From NCBI RefSeq assembly GCF_041734735.1, contig NC_134899.1, positions 917,138 through 981,137 of the forward strand: a stretch of DNA of 64,000 bases, given 5' to 3'. Below are positions 49,101-58,775 of this stretch, in pieces; positions within the stretch are counted from its first letter, which is position 1; each line of letters begins with the position of its first letter. The notes beneath the pieces are model-generated. The model saw nothing but the letters and a program-made list of their open reading frames with translations, was not told where the DNA came from and did no database searches. Origin of the DNA: Babylonia areolata (lineage: Eukaryota > Mollusca > Gastropoda > Neogastropoda > Buccinidae). The translations under genes were made by a program, and so were the position numbers.

Positions 49101-50167
49101 AGAAAAGAGGGGTGAGAAAGAAGAAGACAGAGAGAAAAGTGGGGTGAGAAAGAAGAAGACAGAGAGAAAAGAGCGGGTGAGAAAGAAGACAGAGAGAAGA
49201 GAGGAGGTGAGAAAGAAGAAGACAGAGAGAAAAGCGGAGGTGAGAAAGAAGAAGACAGAGAGAAAAGAGGAGGTGAGAAAGAAGAAGACAGAGAGAAAAG
49301 AGGAGGTGAGAAAGAAGACAGAGAGAAAAGAGGGGTGAGAAAGAAGAAGACAGAGAGAAAAGAGGAGGTGAGAAAGAAGAAGACAGAGAGAAAAGAGGGG
49401 TGAGAAAGAAGAAGACAGAGAGAAAAGAGGAGGTGAGAAAGAAGACAGAGAGAAAAGAGGGGTGAGAAAGAAGACAGAGAGAAAAGAGGGGTGAGAAAGA
49501 AGAAGACAGTGAGAAGAGAGGAGGTGAGAAAGAAGAAGACAGAGAGAAAAGAGGAGGTGAGAAAGAAGACAGAGAGAAAAGAGGAGGTGAGAAAGAAGAC
49601 AGAGAGAAAAGAGGGGTGAGAAAGAAGAAGACAGTGAGAAGAGAGGAGGTGAGAAAGAAGAAGACAGAGAGAAGAGAGAAGGTGAGAAAGAAGAAGACAG
49701 AGAGAAAAGAGGGGTGAGAAAGAAGAAGACAAAGAGAAAAGAGAAGGTGAGAAAGAAGAAGACAGAGAGAAAAGAGAAGGTGAGAAAGAAGAAGACAGAG
49801 AGAAAAGAGGAGGTGAGAAAGAAGACAGAGAGAAAAGAGAGAAAGAAGACAGAGAGAAAAGAGGGGTGAGAAAGAAGAAGACAGAGAGAAAAGAGGAGAT
49901 GAGAAAGAAGACAGAGAGAAAAGAGAGAAAGAAGACAGAGAGAAAAGAGGGGTGAGAAAGAAGAAGACAGAGAGAAAAGAGAAGGTGAGAAAGAAGAAGA
50001 CAGAGAGAAAAGAGGGAGTGAGAAAGAAGAAGACAGAGAGAAGAGAGGTGATAAAGAAGACAGAGAGAAGAGAGGTGATAAAGAAGACAGAGAGAAAAGA
50101 GGGGGTGAGAAAGAAGACAGAGAGAAAAGAGGGGGTGAGAAAGAAGACAGAGAGAAAAGAGGGGTGA
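37153..50167. repeat. giant purine-rich minisatellite, ~13 kb, ~400 copies of a ~25-39 bp unit, inside a KIBRA intron
   Basis: The + strand unit is GTGAGAAAGAAGAAGACAG then AGAGAAAAGAGGGG, with indels (one or two GAA, GAGAGAA inserts, GGGGGT or GGAGGT). It is almost pure purine on +, with scattered C and T. Larger blocks are copied: the marker series AAGAGCGGGTGAG...AAAAGCGGAGGTGAG recurs near 39794, 41543, 42981, 44821, 46035, 47781 and 49144, about 1.2-1.8 kb apart. The minus strand is stop-free in all three frames, because CT-rich sequence cannot spell a stop codon. The array ends 35 nt from the 5' splice site of the exon at 50203. Confidence 0.98.
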
Positions 50168-50202
50168 AGCAGAAAGGGAGACAATGCAGACAGCACACTT
50201 AC

Positions 50203-50276
50203 CAGCCTCTCAGCCTCAGCCAGCAGTGTGTTGAATTTGTCGTTCTCCACCAGCCAGCTGGGCAGCTCTGATTCCC
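50203..50276 (-). CDS. KIBRA: KIBRA/WWC internal exon (ELPSWL segment)
   Basis: On the minus strand the acceptor GTTGTCAG|GGGAATCAG lies at 50277/50276 and the donor GAGAGGCTG|GTAAGTG at 50203/50202. The 74-nt exon completes a Gly codon (G|GG) and then encodes ESELPSWLVENDKFNTL and LAEAERL, ending in phase 0. Human WWC1 from memory has GEKELPQWLREDERFRLLL here. The exon is followed by a 20.7-kb intron (50202 to 29549) holding the 13-kb array. Because that array has no stop codons on this strand, the exon frame stays open far into the intron; this is a composition effect, not coding sequence. The donor is a strong GTAAGT. Confidence 0.93.
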
Positions 50277-51060
50277 CTGACAACACAGCGTCATTGTTCA
50301 TGGTCACTTCTTCACTTCATACAGTTCTGATTCCCCTGACAACACAGCGTCATTGTTAGGTCACTTCTTCACTTCATACAGTTCTGACTCCCTGACAACA
50401 CAGCGTCACTGTTCATGGTCACTTCTTCACTTCATACAGTTCTGACTCCCTGACAACACAGCGTCATTGTTCATGGTCACTTCTTCACTTCATACAGTTC
50501 TGATTCCCTGACAACAGCGTCATTGTTCATGGTCACTTCTTCACTTCATACAGTTCTGACTCCCTGACAACACAGTGTCATTGTTCATGATCACTTCTTC
50601 ACTTCATACAGTTCTGACTCCCTGACAACACAGTGTCATTGTTCATGGTCACTTCTTCACTTCATACAGTTCTGACTCCCTGACAACACAGCGTCATTGT
50701 TCATGGTCACTTCTTCACTTCATACAGTTCTGATTCCCCTGACAACACAGCGTCATTGTTCATGATCACTTCTTCACTTCATACAGTTCTGATTCCCCTG
50801 ACAACACAGTGTCATTGTTCATGGTCACTTCTTCACTTCATACAGTTCTGACTCCCTGACAACACAGCGTCACTGTTCATGATCACTTCTTCACTTCATA
50901 CAGTTCTGACTCCCTGACAACACAGCGTCATTGTTAGGTCACTTCTTCACTTCATAGAGTTCTGACTCCCTGACAACACAGCGTCATTGTTCATGGTCAC
51001 TTCTTCACTTCATACAGTTCTGACTCCCTGACAACACAGCATCATTGTTCAGGAAGAGGA
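50277..51060. repeat. minisatellite, ~58 bp unit, ~13 copies, seeded at a KIBRA 3' splice site
   Basis: The + unit contains CAGTTCTGACTCCCTGACAA, CACAGCGTCATTGTTCATGG and TCACTTCTTCACTTCATA. On the minus strand each unit carries TGTTGTCAGGGAGTCAGA or TGTTGTCAGGGGAATCAGA, copies of the acceptor plus about 10 exon bases. Confidence 0.95.
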
Positions 51061-51124
51061 CATCACTGAACTCACACACTAAGCAGGACGGAGAACAGGA
51101 CAAAAGACACAAGGGACAAAAAAA

Positions 51125-51655
51125 GACTGACACATAGCAGTATTGTGTTGGTGTACATAGACTTTCTTCTATATGACACATAGCAGTATTGTGTTGGTGT
51201 ACATAGACTTTCTTCTATATGACACATAGCAGTATTGTGTTGGTGTACACAGATTTTCTTCTGTTTGACACATAGCAGTATTGTGTTGGTGTACACAGAT
51301 TTTCTTCTGTTTGACACATAGCAGTATTGTGTTGGTGTACACAGATTTTCTTCTGTTTGACACATAGCAGTATTGTGTTGGTGTACACAGATTTTCTTCT
51401 GTTTGACACATAGCAGTATTGTGTTGGTGTACACAGATTTTCTTCTGTTTGACACATAGCAGTATTGTGTTGGTGTACACAGATTTTCTTCTGTTTGACA
51501 CATAGCAGTATTGTGTTGGTGCACACAGAATTTCTTTTTCACTTCTATATGACACATAGCAGTATTGTGTTGGTGCACACAGAATTTCTTTTTCACTTCT
51601 ATATGACACATAGCAGTATTGTATTGGTGCACACAGATGTTTTTTTCACTTCTAT
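51125..51655. repeat. minisatellite, ~46 bp unit, ~11 copies
   Basis: The core is GACACATAGCAGTATTGTGT then TGGTGTACACAGATTTTCTT. End copies carry a longer TTTCTTTTTCACTTCTATAT link. Confidence 0.95.
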
Positions 51656-51745
51656 GTTGTCATGTGCTGTGTGGTATAATACACTGCTGAACACGTACTG
51701 TTCATGTGAGACATGTTCATGTGAGTTTGCGCCATACAAGTACAA

Positions 51746-51868
51746 TACACTGTCATCATCATCATCATCATCACATTCATCAGATCATACAAAGTACAAT
51801 ACTGTCATCATCATCACATTCATCATCATCATCATCATCACATTCATCATCATCACATTCATCAGATC
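51746..51868. repeat. (ATC)n/CATTCATC simple repeat at the KIBRA 5' splice site
   Basis: CATCAT runs are mixed with CACATTCATC and reach the donor of the exon at 51871. On the sense strand the intron opens GTGATCTGATGAATGTGATG. Confidence 0.9.
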
Positions 51869-51870
51869 AC

Positions 51871-52039
51871 CTCTCTTCTTGGCTTGCTCCAGCTGCTGTT
51901 TCAACTCCCGCAGGCGCCAAATCTCGTCCCGCATGCACTTGAGGCGAGTGTTGAAGGCCTGCAGGTCAAGTTCAAGGTCAAGGGACGTCCTGACCGGCAG
52001 TCGCAGTGTGCTGGAACCGCTCAGCACCAGTCCGTTGGC
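51871..52039 (-). CDS. KIBRA: KIBRA/WWC internal exon (RTSLDLELDLQA segment)
   Basis: On the minus strand the acceptor ATGTTACAG|GCCAACGG lies at 52040/52039 and the donor AAGAGAG|GTGATC at 51871/51870. The exon has 169 nt: 56 codons plus the G of a split Gly codon. It encodes ANGLVLSGSSTLRLPV, RTSLDLELDLQAFNTRL, KCMRDEIWRLRELKQQL and EQAKKR. The blocks RTSLDLELDLQA and LKELKEQLEQAK are characteristic of KIBRA/WWC proteins, and these made the gene identification. The latter part is predicted coiled coil. In vertebrates this lies directly after the aPKC-binding segment. Confidence 0.96.
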
Positions 52040-53005
52040 CTGTAACATGTAACACTTGTCCTGTAACATGTAACACTTGTCCTGTAACATGTAACACTTG
52101 TCCTGTAACATGTAACACCTGGCCTGTAACATGTAACACTTGTCTTGTAACATGTAATACCTAGCCTGTAACATGTAACACTTGTCCTGTAACATGTAAC
52201 ACTTATCCTGTAACATGTAACACCTGGCTTGTCCTGTAACACCTGGCCTGTAACATGTAACACCTGGCTTGTCCTGTAACACCTGGCCTGTAACATGTAA
52301 CACTTGTCCTGTAACACCTGGCATGTAACACTTGTCCTGTAACATGTAACACCTGGCCTGTCCTGTAACACCTGGCCTGTAACATGTAACACCTGGCTTG
52401 TCCTGTAACACCTGGCCTGTAACATGTAACACCTGGCTTGTCCTGTAACACCTGGCCTGTAACATGTAACACTTGTCTTGTAACATTGAACACCTGGCTT
52501 GTCCTGTAACACCTGGCCTGTAACATGTAACACCTGGCCTCTAACGTGTAACACTTGTACTATCACATGTAACACTTGTCCTGTTGTCTTGTAACTATCA
52601 TGTAACACTTGTCCTGTAACTGTCATGTAACACCTGTCCCCATAGCATGTAACAGTTGTCATGTAACACCTGGCCTGTAACATGTAACACTTGTAACATG
52701 AAACTTTTGTCCCCGTAATGCTTGTCCTGTAGCATGTAACACCTGTCCTGTTGCATGTAACACCTGGCCTGTAACACTTGGCCTGTTGCTTGTAACACCT
52801 AGCCTGTAGCATGTAACACTTGTCCTGTAACACCTGGCCTGTAACATGTAACACTTGTCTTGTAACATGTAACACTTGTCACACTGTCCTGTAACATCTG
52901 TCCCGTAACACTTGCACTGTTGTCCTGTAACACCTTTCTTGTAACACTTGTCCTGTTAGTTTGTACTGTTTAACATTTGTCCTGTTTGTTACATGTAACA
53001 CTTGT
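52040..53005. repeat. minisatellite, ~21 bp unit, ~45 copies, seeded at a KIBRA 3' splice site
   Basis: The + unit is CCTGTAACATGTAACACTTGT, with CACCTGG variants and short forms. On the minus strand each gives ATGTTACAGG, the acceptor at 52040. Copies nearest the exon are regular; far copies (beyond 52550) are decayed. Confidence 0.95.
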
Positions 53006-53416
53006 CCTGGTCAGCTGATCAGAAGAATCAACATGCTGGAGGCACTAAAAAGCAGCAGGAGAAGGGAGACAATCAAACAGAACAAGAAAGAAACAACCAA
53101 AAGGACATTTTCCAGACAACACTGAAATCACGAACTACAAAATGAGCACACATTTACACATGAATTTCGCTCATCCTCCAAAATGGATCGCTCACAAACA
53201 CATGAGAACTGTGATTTATGTTTTTCTTTCAATAGGTCAAAGAAAAAAATGTACAAATACATCTTACCTGTCACCTGTCAACCTCTTACCCACCATTGTT
53301 GGGGGCTGGTTTCTGTGTCAGTGATTAACGTCAAGGACAGATACTGACTGATGTGTGTTGGGGTGCCGGAGAAGTGAGGGTAGTGGGGCTTTGTTGCTGT
53401 TGATGATGGCACTGAC
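53006..53416. other. unique KIBRA intron sequence
   Basis: About 400 bp between the array and the next exon upstream in the gene. No exon or known element was seen. Confidence 0.55.
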
Positions 53417-53512
53417 CTTTTTCCATCTCAGACTCTTGCGCTCCAGCGTGTTCCTCTGGAAGGGCCCCCGCTTGTACAGCGGCATGGAGCTGTCACTGTC
53501 ACTGCGGTTCAG
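53417..53512 (-). CDS. KIBRA: KIBRA/WWC internal exon (aPKC-binding region)
   Basis: On the minus strand the acceptor GTCAACAG|CTGAACCGC lies at 53513/53512 and the donor TGGAAAAAG|GTCAGTG at 53417/53416. The exon has 96 nt, exactly 32 codons, phase 0 at both ends. It encodes LNRSDSDSSMPLYKRGP then FQRNTLERKSLRWKK. Human WWC1 from memory has RLNRSDSDSSTLSKKPPF then RNSLERRSVRMKR, so conservation is high, including basic-flanked Ser/Thr positions that fit aPKC-type phosphorylation sites. In vertebrate KIBRA this stretch binds atypical PKC. As a symmetrical exon it could be skipped without a frameshift. Confidence 0.95.
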
Positions 53513-53990
53513 CTGTTGACACACATCGCACGTCACTTTGTGTGGCACACATCACACTGCTGACACACATCGCAGGTCACTTTGTGTGACACACATCGCA
53601 CTGCTGACACACATCGCAGGTCACTTTGTGTGACACACATCGCACTGCTGACACACATCGCAGGTCACTTTGTGTGACACACATCGCACTGCTGACACAC
53701 ATCGCAGGTCACTTTGTGTGACACACATCGCACTGCTGACACACATCGCAGGTCACTTTGTGTGACACACATCGCACTGCTGACACACATCGCAGGTCAC
53801 TTTGTGTGACACACATCGCACTGCTGACACACATCGCACGTCACTTTGTGTGACACACATCGCACTGCTGACACATCATGCTGCTCACTTTGTGTAACAC
53901 ACATCGCACTGCTCACTTTACATTGCACTGCTCACTGTGTAACGTGTGTCGCACTGGTCAGTTTGTGTAACACACATTGCACTGGTTACT
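53513..53990. repeat. minisatellite, ~41-45 bp unit, ~8 clear copies plus decayed ones, at a KIBRA 3' splice site
   Basis: The core is CTGACACACATCGCAGGTCA then CTTTGTGTGACACACATCGC. On the minus strand units carry GATGTGTGTCAGCAGTG, close to the real GATGTGTGTCAACAG acceptor. Confidence 0.94.
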
Positions 53991-53996
53991 TTGTGC

Positions 53997-55340
53997 CTCC
54001 AACACCCTGTCAATCATCAGGCTTCATGTAACAACCTCCACCTGTTTCCTCCAACACCCTGTCAATCATCAGGATTCATGTAACAACCTCCACCTGTTTC
54101 CTCCCCCCTGTCAATCATCAGGCTTCATGCAACAACCTCCACCTGTTTCCTCCCCCCTGTCAATGTTTCCTCCCCCCTGTCAATCATCAGACTTCATGCA
54201 ACAACCTCCACCTGTTTCCTCCCCCCTGTCAATCATCAGGCTTCATGCAACAACCTCCACCTGTTTCCTCCAACACCCTGTCAATCATCAGGCTTCATGC
54301 AACAACCTCCACCTGTTTCCTCCAACACCCTGTCAATCATCAGGCTTCATGCAACAACCTCCACCTGTTTCCTCCAACACCCTGTCAATCATCAGGCTTC
54401 ATGCAACAACCTCCACCTGTTTCCTCCCCCCTGTCAATCATCAGGCTTCATGCAACAACCTCCACCTGTTTCCTCCCCCCTGTCAATCATCAGGCTTCAT
54501 GCAACAACCTCCACCTGTTTCCTCCAACACCCCTGTCAATCATCAGGCTTCATGCAACAACCTCCACCTGTTTCCTCCCCCCTGTCAATCATCAGGCTTC
54601 ATGCAACAACCTCCACCTGTTTCCTCCAACACCCTGTCAATCATCAGGCTTCATGCAACAACCTCCACCTGTTTCCTCCCCCCTGTCAATCATCAGGCTT
54701 CATGCAACAACCTCCACCTGTTTCCTCCAACACCCTGTCAATCATCAGGCTTCATGCAACAACCTCCACCTGTTTCCTCCAACACCCCTGTCAATCATCA
54801 GGCTTCATGCAACAACCTCCACCTGTTTCCTCCAACACACTGTCAATCATCAGGCTTCATGCAACAACCTCCACCTGTTTCCTCCAACACCCTGTCAATC
54901 ATCAGGCTTCATGCAACAACCTCCACCTGTTTCCTCCAACACCCTGTCAATCATCAGGCTTCATGCAACAACCTCCACCTGTTTCCTCCCCCCTGTCAAT
55001 CATCAGGCTTCATGCAACAACCTCCACCTGTTTCCTCCCCCCTGTCAATCATCAGGCTTCATGCAACAACCTCCACCTGTTTCCTCCAACACCCTGTCAA
55101 TCATCAGGCTTCATGCAACAACCTCCACCTGTTTCCTCAAACACCCCTGTCAATCATCAGGCTTCATGCAACAACCTCCACCTGTTTCCTCCAACACCCT
55201 GTCAATCATCAGGCTTCATGCAACAACCTCCACCTGTTTCCTCCAACACCCCTGTCAATCATCAGGCTTCATGCAACAACCTCCACCTGTTTCCTCCCCC
55301 CTGTCAATCATCAGGCTTCATGCAACAACCTCCACCTCAT
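53997..55340. repeat. minisatellite, 52/47 bp unit, ~27 copies
   Basis: The core is CTGTCAATCATCAGGCTTCA then TGCAACAACCTCCACCTGTT. The linker is CTCCAACACC (long) or CTCCCCC (short). Left-end copies have ATGTAACAACC. Confidence 0.96.
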
Positions 55341-56045
55341 CTATCACCTTGACAACCTGTACTGGGGGCTGTACCCTAACTGCACGTTGTTACTTTTTCT
55401 GATCAGGAAATTCTAACGTTGTACACTGAAACAATTGTCAGCATCTTTACTGTGGCCTTGTTATCTTTACCTCAGAATGCAAAGCATGCTGTGCTGTGCT
55501 GTGCTGTGCTGTGCTGTGCTGTGCTGTGCTGTGTTGTGATGACTGTTTCAGTGTGTTCCTTCCCCCCAAACAGCATCCTCTGTTTCTATTCCAATTTCTA
55601 AACGACATCAACAGTGATCATTTAACACTAAGTGACTGGACTGAACTCAGCAAAAAACAGACTGACTGACTGAGTGAATTACAGCCCATTTTATTTCATG
55701 GCAGGCAGTGGCTGACTGTTAAAACACTCAGTCAGGGTGTCTTAACGTTGAAATAAAACAAAGGAAACTTGTTTTAATCGCCTAATTGCTAAAACAGAAA
55801 TCCATAAGACACAGAAACTCCTACCCATGTTGTTTTGGAAAAGGGTAAAAAGAAAAGGCTCAACACTCAGAGATTGGCATCAGCTTACAAACTGGCCAAC
55901 AGCAAAGTGAGAGCTGTATGATCCATGCTTTCTCCACAGCAATGCCAATTCATTTACAGTTAGTATTTAGTGAAGGACTGACTCAATCTAGGAGGCAAGA
56001 TGGAACTGGCTCTTAGTGCTGCAGCCTTGGGGGCTAGTTGGCCTT
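55341..56045. other. unique KIBRA intron sequence with a (TGCTG)n tract
   Basis: About 700 bp, mostly unique. About nine copies of TGCTG/GTGCT lie at 55486-55534. No exon was seen. Confidence 0.6.
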
Positions 56046-56400
56046 TGGGGACCACCTCAGTGCCAAGTGTACTGACACACCTCAGTGCCAAGTGTACTGA
56101 CACTATCCTGGTGGAGACAGTGAGGGATGTGACACCTCAGTGCCAAGTGTACTGACGCACCTCAGTGCCAAGTGTACTGACACACCTCAGTGCCAAGTGT
56201 ACTGACGCTATCCTGGTGGAGAGAGTGAGGGATGTTACCCATGATACACCTCAGTGCCAAGTGTACTGACACACCTCAGTGCCAAGTGTACTGACGCTAT
56301 CCTGGTGGAGACAGTGAGGGATGTTACCCATGATACACCTCAGTGCCAGGTGTACTGACACTATCCTGGTGGAGAGAGTGAGGGATGATACACGACAAAC
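56046..56400. repeat. irregular minisatellite, ~26 bp core with longer forms, ~10 copies
   Basis: The core is ACACCTCAGTGCCAAGTGTA then CTGAC; longer units add CTATCCTGGTGGAGACAGTG and AGGGATGTTACCCATGAT. It ends about 25 bp from the donor of the exon at 56426. Confidence 0.92.
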
Positions 56401-56425
56401 CAGGAGATGTGTAGTGAGCACGTAC

Positions 56426-56677
56426 CTTACAGACGTATCCGGCGGCGTGGCGACAGGCCGGGGAGAAGGTCTGGGAGCGACGGATGGCGCTGTTCCTCAC
56501 ACTGCCGTGGGTGCGCCGCTTCATCTCCAGGGGACCGAACTCTCCCTCCGTGTTGGTCTCAGCATCCACCGTCTTGATGTGGGCTGAGTCCTCTGACTCT
56601 GTGTAGCGGTCGTCGTACAGGTTGTCCACAGACTGGGCCAGTTCCTCCAACACCTCCTGTATCATCTCTGTGTAGTC
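56426..56677 (-). CDS. KIBRA: KIBRA/WWC internal exon (linker before aPKC-binding region)
   Basis: On the minus strand the acceptor CTTTTGCAG|GACTACACA lies at 56678/56677 and the donor GTCTGTAAG|GTACGTG at 56426/56425. The exon has 252 nt, exactly 84 codons, phase 0 at both ends. It opens DYTEMIQEVLEELAQSV, continues DNLYDDRYTESEDSAH and VDAETNTEGEFGPLEMK, and ends RRSQTFSPACRHAAGYVCK. The VD.ETNTE, RRS.TFSP and YVC(R/K)-LNRSDSDSS features match the human WWC1 order as I recall it. RRSQTFSP is a likely kinase target. The first 21 nt of the exon are copied in each unit of the array at its acceptor. Confidence 0.94.
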
Positions 56678-58535
56678 CTGCAAAAGGTGATCACAGGTTA
56701 CACCTCTCCTCCATCACCTGTATCATCTCTGTGTAGTCCTGCAAAAGGTGATCACAGGTTACACCTCTCCTCCATCACCTGTATCATCTCTGTGTAGTCC
56801 TGCAAAAGGTGATCACAGGTTACACCTCTCCTCCATCACCTGTATCATCTCTGTGTAGTCCTGCAAAAGGTGATCACAGGTTACACCTCTCCTCCATCAC
56901 CTGAATCATCTCTGTGTAGTCCTGCAAAAGGTGATCACAGGTTACACCTCTCCTCCATCACCTGTATCATCTCTGTGTAGTCCTGCAAAAGGTGATCACA
57001 GGTTACACCTCTCCTCCATCACCTGTATCATCTCTGTGTAGTCCTGCAAAAGGTGATCACAGGTTACACCTCTCCTCCATCACCTGTATCATCTCTGTGT
57101 AGTCCTGCAAAAGGTGATCACAGGTTACACCTCTCCTCCATCACCTGTATCATCTCTGTGTAGTCCTGCAAAAGGTGATCACAGGTTACACCTCTCCTCC
57201 ATCACCTGTATCATCTCTGTGTAGTCCTGCAAAAGGTGATCACAGGTTACACCTCTCCTCCATCACCTGAATCATCTCTGTGTAGTCCTGCAAAAGGTGA
57301 TTACAGGTTACACCTCTCCTCCATCACCTGTATCATCTCTGTGTAGTCCTGCAAAAGGTGATCACAGGTTACACCTCTCCTCCATCACCTGAATCATCTC
57401 TGTGTAGTCCTGCAAAAGGTGATCACAGGTTACACCTCTCCTCCATCACCTGAATCATCTCTGTGTAGTCCTGCAAAAGGTGATCACAGGTTACACCTCT
57501 CCTCCATCACCTGTATCATCTCTGTGTAGTCCTGCAAAAGGTGATCACAGGTTACACCTCTCCTCCATCACCTGAATCATCTCTGTGTAGTCCTGCAAAA
57601 GGTGATCACAGGTTACACCTCTCCTCCATCACCTGAATCATCTCTGTGTAGTCCTGCAAAAGGTGATCACAGGTTACACCTCTCCTCCATCACCTGTATC
57701 ATCTCTGTGTAGTCCTGCAAAAGGTGATCACAGGTTACACCTCTCCTCCATCACCTGTATCATCTCTGTGTAGTCCTGCAAAAGGTGATCACAGGTTACA
57801 CCTCTCCTCCATCACCTGAATCATCTCTGTGTAGTCCTGCAAAAGGTGATCACAGGTTACACCTCTCCTCCATCACCTGTATCATCTCTGTGTAGTCCTG
57901 CAAAAGGTGATCACAGGTTACACCTCTCCTCCATCACCTGTATCATCTCTGTGTAGTCCTGCAAAAGGTGATCACAGGTTACACCTCTCCTCCATCACCT
58001 GAATCATCTCTGTGTAGTCCTGCAAAAGGTGATCACAGGTTACACCTCTCCTCCATCACCTGTATCATCTCTGTGTAGTCCTGCAAAAGGTGATCACAGG
58101 TTACACCTCTCCTCCATCACCTGTATCATCTCTGTGTAGTCCTGCAAAAGGTGATCACAGGTTACACCTCTCCTCCATCACCTGAATCATCTCTGTGTAG
58201 TCCTGCAAAAGGTGATCACAGGTTACACCTCTCCTCCATCACCTGTATCATCTCTGTGTAGTCCTGCAAAAGGTGATCACAGGTTACACCTCTCCTCCAT
58301 CACCTGTATCATCTCTGTGTAGTCCTGCAAAAGGTGATCACAGGTTCAGGTTACACCTCTCCTCCATCACCTGAATCATCTCTGTGTAGTCCTGCAAAAG
58401 GTGATCACAGGTTACACCTCTCCTCCATCACCTGAATCATCTCTGTGTAGTCCTGCAAAAGGTGATTACAGGTTACACCTCTCCTCCATCACCTGTATCA
58501 TCTCTGTGTAGTCCTGCAAAAGGTGATCACAGGTT
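56657..58535. repeat. minisatellite, 61 bp unit, ~30 copies, carrying the KIBRA acceptor and exon start
   Basis: Units are almost identical. The only common change is CCTGTATCATC or CCTGAATCATC, plus one GATTACAGG type and one 6-bp insertion (GTTCAG near 58343). On the minus strand each unit reads CACCTTTTGCAG, then GACTACACAGAGATGATACAG-type 21-nt exon copy, then GTGATGGAGG. The + sense landmark is TGTGTAGTCCTGCAAAAGG. Confidence 0.97.
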
Positions 58536-58539
58536 ACAG

Positions 58540-58775
58540 CCTGTACAGCACTGGGGCAGTCAGTTCACACCCACTGTGTCTAGGGCTTGACAAAGGTGTC
58601 CTCTCCTGCTGCTATTTCGAGCCTCCCCAACCTGAACACCAGGTCCCCATTCACACCTGGCTGGAGGGAAGAAAATGGGAGTTAACTGCCTGTCACAACA
58701 CAAAGTCAGAACTCAGCCTTCAACCCTCATCACTGGTGAAAACGTGGTCACTTGTCCAACACCTTAGCCACTGTG
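58540..58775 (-). mobile_element. tRNA-derived SINE (family A), - strand, unexpanded older copy
   Basis: On the minus strand the head has GTGGCTAAGGTGTTGGAC (A-box-like) near 58775, then a B-box-like GGGTTGAAGGC. It continues TTGTGTTGTGACAGGCAG, ACTCCCATTTTCTTCCCTC, CAGGTGTGAATGGGGACC, GGTTGGGGAGG, GGAGAGGACACC and AGACACAGTGGGTGTGAAC. The same blocks in the same order occur at 2345-4820, where arrays separate them. Diverged B box and many substitutions suggest it is old. Confidence 0.75.

Noticed and set aside
39083-50167. Plus-strand Arg/Lys/Glu-rich frames such as MRKKKTERKE repeats
   Set aside because: They are the other strand of the same array. There is no exon structure, and the frames stop and start with indels.
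37025-50307. Three minus-strand reading frames of over 4,200 codons, rich in Phe, Leu and Ser
   Set aside because: They are the pyrimidine strand of the giant array, which cannot spell stop codons. All three frames are equally open, and the array lies inside a KIBRA intron with good splice sites on both sides.
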